Shown here: positions 52,027 through 61,341 of the stretch, piece by piece | Numbering within the stretch: the stretch's first letter is position 1 | How the letters are laid out: every line of letters begins with the position of its first letter | Assembly: GCA_942490705.1 (NCBI GenBank) | Contig: CALNXY010000013.1 | Span: 786,679-850,678, forward strand | Source: JAGRCP01 sp942490705 | GTDB taxonomy: Bacteria; Chloroflexota; Anaerolineae; Caldilineales; Caldilineaceae | Direction: 5' to 3' | DNA length: 64,000 nucleotides | Notes under the pieces: generated by a model | What the model was told of the DNA's origin: nothing | Database searches by the model: none | What the model saw: the letters and a program-made list of their open reading frames with translations, nothing else | Made by a program: the position numbers and the translations under genes

Positions 52027-52232
52027 CAGCCGAGGTTGTCGACGTACTGCTGCAGATTGCGCTGGGAAATTTTCATATAGCGGTCGTCAATGATCTCCGC
52101 CATCTCTTCTTGAGTAAGGCGGATACTCAGAATCTCCAACGCGTCTTCCGGCGACTGACCATACGCCAATTTTTGCTTGCCGTTCTTCATCTCGAAGAGG
52201 TACATAAAGTGCGGATTGCTAAAGCTGCTCAT
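52026..52232 (-). CDS. 68-aa conserved-looking hypothetical protein
   Basis: The protein starts MSSFSNPHFMYLFEMKNGKQ and continues AYGQSPEDALEILSIRLTQE, with a predicted beta-strand then helices, and no cysteine cluster. The stop overlaps the start of the next small gene (ATGA), which argues for a real, coupled pair. It lies 44 bases downstream of the third B12 radical SAM gene on the same strand and may belong to its transcript. No family recognised. Confidence 0.7.
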   Translation of the reverse strand: MSSFSNPHFMYLFEMKNGKQKLAYGQSPEDALEILSIRLTQEEMAEIIDDRYMKISQRNLQQYVDNLG

Positions 52233-52276
52233 CGGTGCTCCGTGTTGCGTGGCGCATTGTCTGGATCACGTACTGC

Positions 52277-53683
52277 CTAGGCTTTGATCAACGAATCTTC
52301 GTATAGTTCGGCGCCATACTGCACTTCGTCCAGTCCCTGGTTGATTTCGGTATCATATTTGCCGGCCAGCAGCTCGCGGTAGAACTGGTAGTCGACACCC
52401 TTGACCTTTTCGTCGTCCGGGAAGCGATGATAGTTATCCTTGGACATGAGGCTCTTGCCTTCAGCAATGAGCTGATTGCCCAATGCCGAGCCCGGATAAG
52501 GCGCATAGTAGGAGATTGACGGGAAGACGCGCTTCATGCGCTTGAGCATGCGCATGGTCTTGAAGGCATCTTCCTGGCTTTCACCGGGGATGCCGAGCAT
52601 GATGTTCGACCAGAAGATGGGCGGCGCCTCGCCCTGGGCTTCCAGCTCGTCACCGATGCGGTTGACCAGATCGATGGTGAAGTAGTTGTCTTCTTCGGTT
52701 ACTTCTTTATTTAGCAGGCGCAGAATGCGGTCGCTGCCCGATTCAAAGCCAATCGAAATTGTGCGCCAGTTGGTCTCTTTCACCAGCGCCTCAAAGAGGT
52801 CGGGCCATTGGCGCACCGTGTCGGCGCGACCGGCAGCCCAATAAGACCAGCGCTTGCGCGCCTTGACCGGGTAGAGCTCCAACCACTCGCGCAGCCACTT
52901 GGGATTCTGAAAAAACATGGAGTCATGAATCACAAAGGAGCCGACGCCATACTTGCGATCCAGGAAGTTCAGCTCGTCGATCACCGCCTCAACCGGACGG
53001 CGCCCCATGTTGGGAATGTAGGAGTTTTCGTTGCAGAAGACGCACTGCCATGGGCAGACGCGACTGGTCAGAATCGTCGCCACCGGACCTGGACCCCAGC
53101 CGCACTCGGGCTCCATGGGCCAGTTCCATTTGAAGTGACGCTTGATCTTGCGGCCGGCCGGCTTGGGCCAAAGCTCGCGGTCGATCATGGGCCACTCGGC
53201 CATGGAGCGACTGCCCTGGCCCTGAACCATGCGCGGAAACGCATCCGGATCGCGCACCAGATCGACGATGACGCCTTCGCCCGGCCCCTGGCAGATCTTG
53301 TCAAACTCTGCGATCTCTTCCATCTCGTCGGGAGCCACGGTGGCATGCATGCCGCCGGTCAGCACCAGCCCGTCAGGATTGAGTTCCTTATAGATTTGCG
53401 CAGCCTTCAGCGCAACCGGGTAGGTGTAGCTGCGGACGTTCATGAGCAGCATGTCGTAGCCCTTAAGCTTCGGGGCCAACTGCTCCCAACTCGTCACCGT
53501 GCGGGTGGAAGCCAGGTCGGTCTGAATGCCGTTCTGATGCAAAATGGTGCGCAGGAGGCCCAGCCCGTGATCCTGCCACTGTTCGTGGGGGCCATCTGGC
53601 TGAACGAGATCGCCCAGGTCGCCCAAATCGAGCCACAGAATATTCGATTTAGGCTCAGCGGCCCAAGGCCAATAACGAGACAC
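52277..53683 (-). CDS. B12-binding-domain radical SAM protein, third member
   Basis: 468 residues from GTG 53683, which lies nine bases after GGAGG; the frame is open upstream to 53767, but that would run through the promoter. N-terminal B12-like domain (NILWLDLGDLGDLVQP, GLVLTGGMHATVAPDEM), radical SAM motif SRVCPWQCVFCNEN, then SIGFESGSDRILRLLNKEV, NIMLGIPGESQEDAF and YYAPYPGSALGNQL. More distant from the other two than they are from each other. The substrate is unknown. It shares its operator motif with sufR and the 46313 gene. Confidence 0.9.
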   Translation of the reverse strand: MSRYWPWAAEPKSNILWLDLGDLGDLVQPDGPHEQWQDHGLGLLRTILHQNGIQTDLASTRTVTSWEQLAPKLKGYDMLLMNVRSYTYPVALKAAQIYKELNPDGLVLTGGMHATVAPDEMEEIAEFDKICQGPGEGVIVDLVRDPDAFPRMVQGQGSRSMAEWPMIDRELWPKPAGRKIKRHFKWNWPMEPECGWGPGPVATILTSRVCPWQCVFCNENSYIPNMGRRPVEAVIDELNFLDRKYGVGSFVIHDSMFFQNPKWLREWLELYPVKARKRWSYWAAGRADTVRQWPDLFEALVKETNWRTISIGFESGSDRILRLLNKEVTEEDNYFTIDLVNRIGDELEAQGEAPPIFWSNIMLGIPGESQEDAFKTMRMLKRMKRVFPSISYYAPYPGSALGNQLIAEGKSLMSKDNYHRFPDDEKVKGVDYQFYRELLAGKYDTEINQGLDEVQYGAELYEDSLIKA

Positions 53684-53738
53684 GGTCGCATACCTCCGTA
53701 GAATAATTCGCAAAATCTTTGCTCTTACAAACCGCGGA

Positions 53739-53795
53739 AGTATAGCAAGGGTTCCCATGCCTGTCAATTATTATGAAATTTGTGATAATTATTGG
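53739..53795 (-). promoter_or_regulatory. promoter and shared motif before the third B12 radical SAM gene
   Basis: TTGACA (53762-53767), 17 bases, TATACT (53739-53744) on the minus strand. On the plus strand GTCAATTATTATGAAA (53763-53778) then TTTGTGATAATTATTGG. The two halves form an imperfect inverted repeat (AATTATTATGA and TGATAATTATT). Confidence 0.72.
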
Positions 53796-53852
53796 CGGGC
53801 ACCAAATGGAGCGGCGGGACCGAGCGCTAGAAGGGGTGATTCTTGCTCGCAG

Positions 53853-53935
53853 CCGCGGATTGCGCGGATTGAGCTGAAACAGCTGGATTTTCTTAGTTTT
53901 ATCCGCTTGAATCCGCCAGATCCGCAATCCGCGGC
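53853..53935. repeat. family A palindromic repeat
   Basis: CCGCGGATTGCGCGGATTGA is mirrored by GAATCCGCCAGATCCGC and AATCCGCGG, with GGATTTTCTTAG in the loop exactly as in the 8069 copy. Confidence 0.85.
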
Positions 53936-54011
53936 CTATTCATCTTCTCTCCGACCGCCTGCTAATCCCCCATTTTCACGGGCGTCGACCGGCTTTTGTG
54001 AAAAAATTTAC

Positions 54012-54040
54012 TTGACACGCCTCTGGCCGCTCAGTATAAT
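54012..54040 (+). promoter_or_regulatory. consensus promoter upstream of nuoB
   Basis: TTGACA (54012-54017), 17-base spacer, TATAAT (54035-54040). Both boxes are perfect. It would leave a leader of about 330 bases before nuoB, with no gene in it. Confidence 0.75.
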
Positions 54041-54232
54041 CCGGAAGCGTTACGGCCAAGGTGAAATTATCGATTGGTCAGTGAGCAAGCCCTACGAGGC
54101 GACAGTTGCGTTTCGACCCGTTCGCACTGGGCGTGCTCACCAAGCGGGCGCTGGCGGACGTGACACTCGCGTCTCTACGTTCGTTTGTGCGACTTGGTCA
54201 TACATCAGAAAGCGTGCGTTCCGTTCGAGGAT

Positions 54233-54261
54233 TTGCCTCTGCTTCGGGGCTTCGGTACAAT
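54233..54261 (+). promoter_or_regulatory. second promoter upstream of nuoB
   Basis: TTGCCT (54233-54238), 17 bases, TACAAT (54256-54261), giving a leader of about 110 bases before nuoB. Confidence 0.5.
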
Positions 54262-54379
54262 TCACGCTAGATTTATTCTACCTATAAGCTATATGCTGCA
54301 ATCGATTTTCTGCTGCGGTCATCGATCCCCAGTTGGTCGATCTGTTTCTCGATAACATCTGCGTAAAGGGAAGAGTTTC

Positions 54380-55162
<783 letters not shown>

Positions 55163-55204
55163 TCAGCCTGTTTCCGACCAAGAGAGAGAAAAGAGGCTCG
55201 AAGC

Positions 55205-57040
55205 ATGAGTGAAGAAGCAATTGCTGTGGCGGAATCGGCTCCGGCATTTGAACATCCGCTAAACGATGCCGTCCCCGGTGCGATCACCGGCACTTGGGCA
55301 GAGGAAACTGAGGCCGCGCTGATCGTGGCGCCGGAGAATTTGCTGCCCCTGTTGCGGCACCTGAAGGAGCGCGAGGGCTACGACTTTCTGTCGAGCGTGA
55401 CCTGTACCGACTACCTCTCTTATGGCGGCAAGCAGCGCGCCGGCGTGACGGAGCGCTTCGAAGTTGTTTACCATATCTTTAGCACCAAGCATGGCGGCGG
55501 CTCGATCAACTTGCATGTTCGTGTTCCTGAAGACGAGACGATTGATTCAGCCATCAGCGTTTACCCCGGTGCAAATCTCCAAGAGCGTGAGGTCTACGAC
55601 CTCTATGGCATTACGTTTACAGGGCACCCCAATTTGCGCCGCGTGCTGACGTGGGAGGGCTTTAATGGCCACCCCATGCGCAAGGATTGGAAAGAAGCCT
55701 ATTTCGAAGAGGAGACCAAGCCCTTCCGCAGCCGTCACCCCAAGGGTGAGTATGAGTGGCATGAAGACAAGCTGCCCTGGGGCAAGAATACGACCTACCC
55801 CGCTGCGTGGGATCCCGAGAGTTGGGAGAAGCCGGTCACCTATGTGCCGGTGAGCCAGGCGCCCAAACACAAGGCCGGCGACATTGATACCGAGAGCCTG
55901 GTCATCAACTTCGGCCCGCACCATCCCAGCACCCATGGTGTTTTTCGCATGCTGACTCGTGTCGAGGGCGAAACGATTACGGCGCTGGAGCCGGAAATGG
56001 GCTACCTGCACCGCAATCATGAAAAGATCGGTGAGCGCAACACCTGGCTCATGAACATGCCCTTTACCGATCGCCTCGATTATCTCAATTCCATGAGCAA
56101 CAACTGGGCCTATGCCTTGGCCGTGGAAAAATTGGCCGGCATTGAAGTGCCGGAACGAGCCGAGTATATTCGGGTCATCATGGCCGAGTTCTCGCGCACG
56201 CTGAATCACATGTGGTCCATCGGCTTTATTTTGAACGATCTGGGCGCGCTGCAGACGCCGGCTCTCTACGCCATCGAAGAGCGCGAGATGATCCTCGACC
56301 TCTTCGAGGAGGTCAGTGGGGCACGCCTGATGTGCAACTACATGCGCTTTGGCGGCGTCGTGCGCGATCTGACGCCCGGCTGGTTGGAGAAGGCCCGCTA
56401 TCTGGCGTCAGAGCGTCTGCCGCGGGCGTTGGATCAGCTAGACCGCCTGCTGAGCGACAATGAGATCGTACATGTCCGTGGCGCCGGTGTGGGATATTTA
56501 TCGCCTGAGGATCTGATCGCTCTGAGCATCACCGGCCCCATGCTGCGGGCGGCCGGCGTCAAGTATGACGTGCGCAAGGCTGAGCCCTATGGCATCTATG
56601 ATCGCTTCGAATTCAACGTGCCGACGCTGAGCCAGGGCGACATCTACGCCCGCTACTACATCCGGCTGCTGGAAGCGCGTGAAGCCGTCAAGATTCTACA
56701 GCAGGCACTGCGCGATATTCCGGGCGGTGAAGTACAGGGCGCGCCGGCTTATGCTTCGGCCACGCTCAATCAGGGCTTTGGCACGATCATCGGCGGCAAG
56801 GGCGGTTACACGCTGCGCCCGCCGGAAGGTGAGGCCTACGGCCGCATCGAAGCGCCCAAGGGCGAGCTGGGCTTCTATCTTGTCAGTGACGGCAAGGCGA
56901 ATCCATACCGCTACCACGTGCGCAGCCCGAGTTTCATCAACCTGAACGGCCTTGGCCCCATGTGTGTGGGCTATAAAGTGGCCGATGCCGTCGTCGTCTT
57001 GGGTGCGATTGACATCGTGCTCGGCGAAGTAGATCGTTAG
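55205..57040 (+). CDS. nuoCD: NADH-quinone oxidoreductase subunit C/D fusion
   Basis: 611 residues. The NuoC part covers ~1-205 (FEVVYHIFSTKHGGGSINLH, NLQEREVYDLYGITFTGHPN, PMRKDWKEAYF), the NuoD part ~225-611 (INFGPHHPSTHGVFRMLTRV, MGYLHRNHEKIGERN, MRFGGVVRDLTPGW, and the C-terminal NGLGPMCVGYKVADAVVVLG and ID-IVLGEVDR end). NuoD forms the quinone pocket with NuoB. In E. coli nuoC and nuoD are also fused; here the linker (GEYEWHEDKLPWGKN) is short. It ends 12 bases before nuoI. Complete and intact. Confidence 0.96.
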   Translation: MSEEAIAVAESAPAFEHPLNDAVPGAITGTWAEETEAALIVAPENLLPLLRHLKEREGYDFLSSVTCTDYLSYGGKQRAGVTERFEVVYHIFSTKHGGGSINLHVRVPEDETIDSAISVYPGANLQEREVYDLYGITFTGHPNLRRVLTWEGFNGHPMRKDWKEAYFEEETKPFRSRHPKGEYEWHEDKLPWGKNTTYPAAWDPESWEKPVTYVPVSQAPKHKAGDIDTESLVINFGPHHPSTHGVFRMLTRVEGETITALEPEMGYLHRNHEKIGERNTWLMNMPFTDRLDYLNSMSNNWAYALAVEKLAGIEVPERAEYIRVIMAEFSRTLNHMWSIGFILNDLGALQTPALYAIEEREMILDLFEEVSGARLMCNYMRFGGVVRDLTPGWLEKARYLASERLPRALDQLDRLLSDNEIVHVRGAGVGYLSPEDLIALSITGPMLRAAGVKYDVRKAEPYGIYDRFEFNVPTLSQGDIYARYYIRLLEAREAVKILQQALRDIPGGEVQGAPAYASATLNQGFGTIIGGKGGYTLRPPEGEAYGRIEAPKGELGFYLVSDGKANPYRYHVRSPSFINLNGLGPMCVGYKVADAVVVLGAIDIVLGEVDR

Positions 57041-57052
57041 GAGAAGATCGCC

Positions 57053-57889
57053 ATGTTTGGATCTGGTTTGCTGAAGGGGTTGGGCGTCACCATCAAGCAC
57101 TTCTCCGATACCTTTACCGACGACCGGGAGAAAGTGCCGAGCCGCTATGAAGATAGCATCACGCTCGACAGAAAGCGCAAGATTCTCGACCAGCCCATCG
57201 ATCTGGAGGGTATGACCACAATTCAGTATCCGGAAGAGAAGCGTCTGCTGCCCGAGCGCTTCCGTTATATTCCCATGCTGCTGTGGGATACGGAAACGGG
57301 TGAGGATCGCTGCACGGCTTGCGGTATCTGCGCCAAGGTCTGTCCGCCCCAATGTATCTGGATCGTGCGCGACAGTGATGAGGCCGGGAAGCCGGTGACG
57401 CGACCGGCGGAGTTCTATATTGACGCCGCAGTCTGCATGAGTTGCGCCTTCTGCACCGAGTTCTGCCCCTTCGACGCCATCAAGATGAACCATGACTTCG
57501 AGCTGGCCGTCTATGATCGCTATCCGCATCTGGTCTACAACAAGGCGGAGTTGACGGTGCCGATCGAGTATTACGCCGCACTCTGGCCGACCCAATATGG
57601 TCAGGAAGAAGAAGTCCGGCGCATTAAAGAAGAGGAAGACCGGCGCGCGGCCGAAGAGAAAGCCAAGAAGGCGGCAGCCAAGAAAGCGGAAGAAGCCGCA
57701 GGCAAACCCAAGCGCAGCAAGGAAGAGCTGGAAGCGCTCAAGGCAAAGGCTGCGGCCAAAGCGAAGGCAAACAAAGGCGGCGCCGCTGCTAGTGGTGACG
57801 CCGACGCCGACGCCAAAAAAGCTCGCCTGGAAGAGCTCAAACGCAAGGCGGCCGAGCGCGCCAAGCAGCGCAAAGAAGGCGGCGCGTAA
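57053..57889 (+). CDS. nuoI: NADH-quinone oxidoreductase subunit I with a long charged tail
   Basis: 278 residues. Residues ~1-180 are NuoI-like with two [4Fe-4S] motifs, CTACGICAKVCPPQC and CMSCAFCTEFCPFDA, which carry electrons to NuoB. From about residue 183 to the end the chain is Ala-Lys-Glu-rich (RRAAEEKAKKAAAKKAEEAA, AKAKANKGGAA), strongly coiled-coil or disordered; such a tail is not usual in NuoI. It may contact the membrane arm or stabilise a complex lacking other subunits. Third gene of the operon; a family E repeat follows by 7 bases. Confidence 0.94.
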   Translation: MFGSGLLKGLGVTIKHFSDTFTDDREKVPSRYEDSITLDRKRKILDQPIDLEGMTTIQYPEEKRLLPERFRYIPMLLWDTETGEDRCTACGICAKVCPPQCIWIVRDSDEAGKPVTRPAEFYIDAAVCMSCAFCTEFCPFDAIKMNHDFELAVYDRYPHLVYNKAELTVPIEYYAALWPTQYGQEEEVRRIKEEEDRRAAEEKAKKAAAKKAEEAAGKPKRSKEELEALKAKAAAKAKANKGGAAASGDADADAKKARLEELKRKAAERAKQRKEGGA

Positions 57890-57896
57890 GTGCCAG

Positions 57897-57994
57897 CCTC
57901 ACCCTGATTTGACGCTTGAGGCGTCAAATCTTTCCCTCTCCGCCCGGCGGAGAGGGACGCGGAGTCACCGTCGAGGTGATGGAGCAGGGTGAGG
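57897..57994. repeat. family E palindromic repeat, copy 2
   Basis: CCTCACCCTG and CAGGGTGAGG are the ends; inside are TTTGACGCTTGAGGCGTCAAA, CCCTCTCCGCCCGGCGGAGA and TCACCGTCGAGGTGA. The right two thirds match 10129-10186 almost base for base; the left hairpin differs. It lies directly after nuoI. Confidence 0.85.
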
Positions 57995-58208
57995 CTACCT
58001 GGACCCGTACGAGCTGTAAGTTACTCTGACGGGTTTTGCGACGCTGCACTGCCGGCGCTTTTGCAGGCAAGCGATAGATTGGATTGCGAGCCAGACTTGC
58101 TACACGGGAGTCTGGCTCCGTCTTTTGAGATTGATGGGCCGCGGAAGGGGTCTGAGTTGGGCCTCAGCCTCTAATAGGAAGAAAGCGGGCTGAGATAGAT
58201 TTGGCCTT

Positions 58209-58309
58209 GCAGGATTCCAGGGGATTGACCCGCTTGGTTTCGATACGCCCTGCGGGCTACTCAACCGGCGCTAGCCTGGCGATGATCTGTCAAACCCCTG
58301 GAATCCTGC
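58209..58309. mobile_element. 101-bp element with 21-bp inverted repeats
   Basis: 58209-58229 (GCAGGATTCCAGGGGATTGAC) and 58289-58309 are inverted repeats with one mismatch in 21. The interior holds GTTTCGATACGCCCTGCGGG. No clear flanking duplication. In 57890-58476 I see only this element, the family E copy and a half family A repeat (58321-58384), and no gene. Confidence 0.6.
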
Positions 58310-58476
58310 AGATTCATGAGATTTTCAGAATTGATCTGCATCGATCCGCTGCATCCGCGCAAATCCGCGGTCTATGCTGTTTGAACGCAAGATGGGTGAC
58401 GATTTGCTTGACAAATTGCGCGGATCATTCCATCATAGCGCATAGGTCACTGCTCAGCCGAGAGAGGAAATCAACC

Positions 58477-59166
58477 ATGTCGACGACACTAACCTACTAT
58501 GGCCATAGCACCTTTGGAATCGATGCAGAGGGAACCAAGCTCATCATCGATCCGTTCTTTGCACCCAACAATCCGGCCGCAACCGTGACTGCGGACCAGG
58601 TCGAGGCTGATTTTATTTTGATCACGCATGGGCATGGCGATCACATTACTGATGCTGTGGCGTTGGCTTCCCGCACCGGCGCGACCTGCATTGCCAACTT
58701 CGAGATTGTCGGCTGGCTGGAGGGGCAGGGTATCGAAAACGTACATCCGCTCCATATCGGCGGCGGTAACAGCTTTGCCTTTGGGCGCGTCAAGCTCACC
58801 ATCGCCCATCATGGCAGCGGCTTGCCCGATGGCTCCTATGGCGGCAGCCCGGCCGGCATTCTGATTAATTTCAACGATGGCGTCGATCTTTACATCGCCG
58901 GCGACACAGCCCTCACTTACGACATGAAGCTCATCGGCGAGAGCGGCGGCGTCGACTTGGCCGTCTTGCCTATTGGCGACAATTTCACCATGGGGCCCGA
59001 CGACGCGGCGATGGCTGCAGAGTTTGTCAAGGCCAAGCGCGTTGTGCCCTGTCACTACAACACGTGGCCCTACATCGAACAAGACCCCCAGCTCTTTGCC
59101 GAGAAGCTGGCCCAGGTTGAGATCGATTGTACGATCATGGCTGCAGGCGATACAGTGACGATCTAG
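58477..59166 (+). CDS. UPF0173 metal-dependent hydrolase (metallo-beta-lactamase fold)
   Basis: 229 residues. The fold starts LTYYGHSTFGIDAEGTKL and the metal-binding motif is HGHGDH (THGHGDHITDAV), followed by IAHHGSGLPDGSYGG, YIAGDTALTYDMKLIG, VLPIGDNFTMGPDDAAMA and VPCHYNTWPYIEQDP. These are all conserved in UPF0173, a family with no established substrate. ATG 58477 has AGAGGA eight bases upstream; the frame extends back but into repeat DNA. Single gene; a half copy of the family A repeat follows. Confidence 0.94.
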   Translation: MSTTLTYYGHSTFGIDAEGTKLIIDPFFAPNNPAATVTADQVEADFILITHGHGDHITDAVALASRTGATCIANFEIVGWLEGQGIENVHPLHIGGGNSFAFGRVKLTIAHHGSGLPDGSYGGSPAGILINFNDGVDLYIAGDTALTYDMKLIGESGGVDLAVLPIGDNFTMGPDDAAMAAEFVKAKRVVPCHYNTWPYIEQDPQLFAEKLAQVEIDCTIMAAGDTVTI

Positions 59167-59193
59167 AGCGATTGTGTGGTCTATCATTGGATG

Positions 59194-59252
59194 GAACGCG
59201 GATGTACCGGGATTGGGCGGATTTTCGCAGATCTCATCCTTTAGTCCGCTGA
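59194..59252. repeat. partial family A repeat
   Basis: GAACGCGGATGTACCGGGAT and TTTTCGCAGATCTCATC match the left half and middle of family A; the right end is missing. It lies just after the UPF0173 gene. Confidence 0.65.
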
Positions 59253-59295
59253 CTATTGTCCGAATCAGCTTTGTAAGTGATCGGCACATAACTAG

Positions 59296-59423
59296 GCTCT
59301 GTTGACATTTCGAAAACCACCGACTTTACGCCTGCAACGTCCCCGGCACGGGCGGCAGAATATCCGATTAGCAGACTAGTCGCCGCCCGTGCCGGGGACG
59401 TTACGACCAAATGTCAACGGGAC
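59296..59423. mobile_element. 128-bp MITE flanked by CTAG, copy 2
   Basis: Flanked by CTAG at 59292-59295 and 59424-59427. The ends read GCTCTGTTGACATTT and AAATGTCAACGGGAC; the centre is a large hairpin ACGTCCCCGGCACGGGCGGC with its complement. Inverted with respect to the copy at 61629-61756 and of the same length. CTAG is typical of the YTAR target duplicated by IS5-type elements, so an IS5-related parent is possible. The other DNA in 59167-59503 has no gene. Confidence 0.85.
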
Positions 59424-59503
59424 CTAGACATGATTGAGGGCCGAACGGGCAATCACCCGCGCAGCCCTACGTAACACATTGAAGGTTTTTTGGGAGACGT
59501 TTT

Positions 59504-59875
59504 ATGACAGATGCGAGCGAATTTGCGCTTCATGCCAAAGCTGAATTGCTCTTTCCGGCACACCTCATCAGCAGCCTGCGCGAACTGCGCGGTCCCGAAT
59601 GGCAGGCCCTGGTCGACCGGGTTGCGGCTCTGCCCGAAACCCACCCGGACAGCCTGGCGTTCGTCCTGATGATGGTAGAACTGGATGGTTGCCTGAAGTG
59701 CAACAGCAACAACTATAAGTTTCTGCGCGGCTGCTTCCTCTGCGCTACCCAGACTGTACAGTCATTCAAGGGGAGCGATCAGGAATTGCTGGACATGTAC
59801 ACCCGCTCCAAGCAGGAGCTGAGTCTTCACTTGCAGCAGGGCGTCATTCCGGGCGTGCTCACCGTGGCGGGGTAG
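59504..59875 (+). CDS. hypothetical protein with CxxC-x11-CxxC
   Basis: 123 residues. An N-terminal helical part (LLFPAHLISSLRELRGPEWQ, HPDSLAFVLMMVELDG) leads to CLKCNSNNYKFLRGCFLCATQ, two CxxC pairs that could bind zinc or an Fe-S cluster, followed by QELLDMYTRSKQELSLHLQQ. No signal peptide. ATG 59504 has GGGAG seven bases upstream. I do not recognise a named family; the protein seems to be conserved in related Chloroflexota as I recall similar sequences, but that is not shown here. Single gene after a MITE, followed by the FAD oxidoreductase. Confidence 0.78.
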   Translation: MTDASEFALHAKAELLFPAHLISSLRELRGPEWQALVDRVAALPETHPDSLAFVLMMVELDGCLKCNSNNYKFLRGCFLCATQTVQSFKGSDQELLDMYTRSKQELSLHLQQGVIPGVLTVAG

Positions 59876-59985
59876 CCGTCCAGTTGCGCAAGCGCGGGAT
59901 CAAGTAGACCGAGAACCAGCGTCTGATGGCGCTGGTTTTTCCATGCCGCAGGCCAACGCCTGAAGGGCGCATCAAAGGAAGTTTC

Positions 59986-61341
59986 ATGAGCAATGAAAGC
60001 AAAAACGGGCCGGCGTCACGCACAATCGCTGTAATCGGCGGCGGCGTCGCCGGTCTGACTGCGGCCTATGATCTCGCCGGCGTAGCGCCGACAGAGGGCA
60101 GGACGCTTCAAGTCACGGTCTTTGAGGGCGCGCCCCGCCTCGGCGGACTGGCAGCAGGCTTCCGCGGCCGGCCCGAATGGGATTGGCCGCTGGAGCACTT
60201 CTACCATCACATCTTTACCAACGACGACGCCATCCTGGCTTTGACCGACGAGATCGGTCTGGCCGACATCGTGGAGATCCACGCCCCGACCACGGTGCTC
60301 TATACCCAGGGCGAGCGCTACCCGTTTGACAGCGCCATGCGCTTGCTGCAATTTCCCCATCTGTCGCCGACTGAAAAGGTGCGCATGGGCGCGGTGCTGG
60401 CCTACCTGAAGTATCATCCCAACCCGCCCTGGCGCGCCTTTGACAAGGAAATCGCCGATCAGTGGCTGGCCGAAAAGATGGGACGCAGCGGCTACGAGAC
60501 CGTCTGGCAGCCCATGTTGCAGGGCAAATTCGGCGATCACTTTGACGAGGTCAACCTGGCCTGGTTCTGGGCGCGTATTTACAAGCGCACGCCCAAACTG
60601 GGCTACTATCAGGGCGGCTTCCAGGCCTTTGTGGACGGACTGGCCGCAGCCGCAACCGCCCGCGGCGTTACGATTCATGCCGGCGCTCCCATACAGGGCG
60701 TGACCCATGACCAGGAAGGCGGCTGGATCGTGACGATGTCGACTGGCGAAACGCAGCGTTTTGACGCGCTGTTGGCCACGGTCAGCCCGGGCTTCATGAC
60801 GCAGTTAGCGCCTGAGCTGCCCGCCGCCTATCTGGCGCAACTGAATGCGCTAAAGAGCATGGGGGCAGTGGTGTTGACCGTGGCGCTGGACCGGCAACTG
60901 CTGACCGACGGCGTCTACTGGGTCAACGTGCCCAAGCCGGAAGGGCTGCCCTTCCTGGCCCTGGTCGAGCACACAAACATGATCGATCCCCGTCACTACG
61001 GCGGCGATCATCTGCTCTACGTGGGCGACTACCTGGAACCGGATCATCGCTACTTTGCCCTGAGCGCTGATGAACTGCTGGCCGAATTCATGCCCCATTT
61101 CCGCAAGTTTAACCCCGATTTTCAATCCGCCTGGGTGACGGGCGCCTGGGTGCACAAGGCGACCTACGCACAGCCCGTGCCGCCCGTGGGCTACGCAGAG
61201 ATGATCCCGTCTATCCGCACCCCTCTGACCGGCCTCTATTTCGCCTCCATGAGCCAGGTCTACCCATGGGATCGGGGCACCAATTACGCCGTGGAAATCG
61301 GGCGCAAGGCCGCCGCCATGATCCAAGAGGATTTTGGTTAG
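59986..61341 (+). CDS. FAD-dependent oxidoreductase (amine oxidase / protoporphyrinogen oxidase-like)
   Basis: 451 residues. The dinucleotide-binding motif is IAVIGGGVAGLTAAYDLAG, followed by TVFEGAPRLGGLAAGFRG (second FAD contact). Further blocks: EHFYHHIFTNDDAI, QPMLQGKFGDHFDEVNLAWF and the C-terminal YFASMSQVYPWDRGTNYAVE. This resembles the NAD(P)-binding amine-oxidase group that contains protoporphyrinogen oxidase, phytoene desaturase and UDP-galactopyranose-mutase-like enzymes; the substrate is unclear, perhaps a sugar or lipid linked to cell-wall synthesis. ATG 59986 has AAAGGAAG upstream. The stop codon TAG is also the first base triplet of a family C repeat. Confidence 0.9.
   Translation: MSNESKNGPASRTIAVIGGGVAGLTAAYDLAGVAPTEGRTLQVTVFEGAPRLGGLAAGFRGRPEWDWPLEHFYHHIFTNDDAILALTDEIGLADIVEIHAPTTVLYTQGERYPFDSAMRLLQFPHLSPTEKVRMGAVLAYLKYHPNPPWRAFDKEIADQWLAEKMGRSGYETVWQPMLQGKFGDHFDEVNLAWFWARIYKRTPKLGYYQGGFQAFVDGLAAAATARGVTIHAGAPIQGVTHDQEGGWIVTMSTGETQRFDALLATVSPGFMTQLAPELPAAYLAQLNALKSMGAVVLTVALDRQLLTDGVYWVNVPKPEGLPFLALVEHTNMIDPRHYGGDHLLYVGDYLEPDHRYFALSADELLAEFMPHFRKFNPDFQSAWVTGAWVHKATYAQPVPPVGYAEMIPSIRTPLTGLYFASMSQVYPWDRGTNYAVEIGRKAAAMIQEDFG

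Noticed and set aside
53684..53767. Upstream start of the third B12 radical SAM protein
   Set aside because: The stretch contains the TTGACA-17-TATACT promoter; GTG 53683 with GGAGG is preferred.
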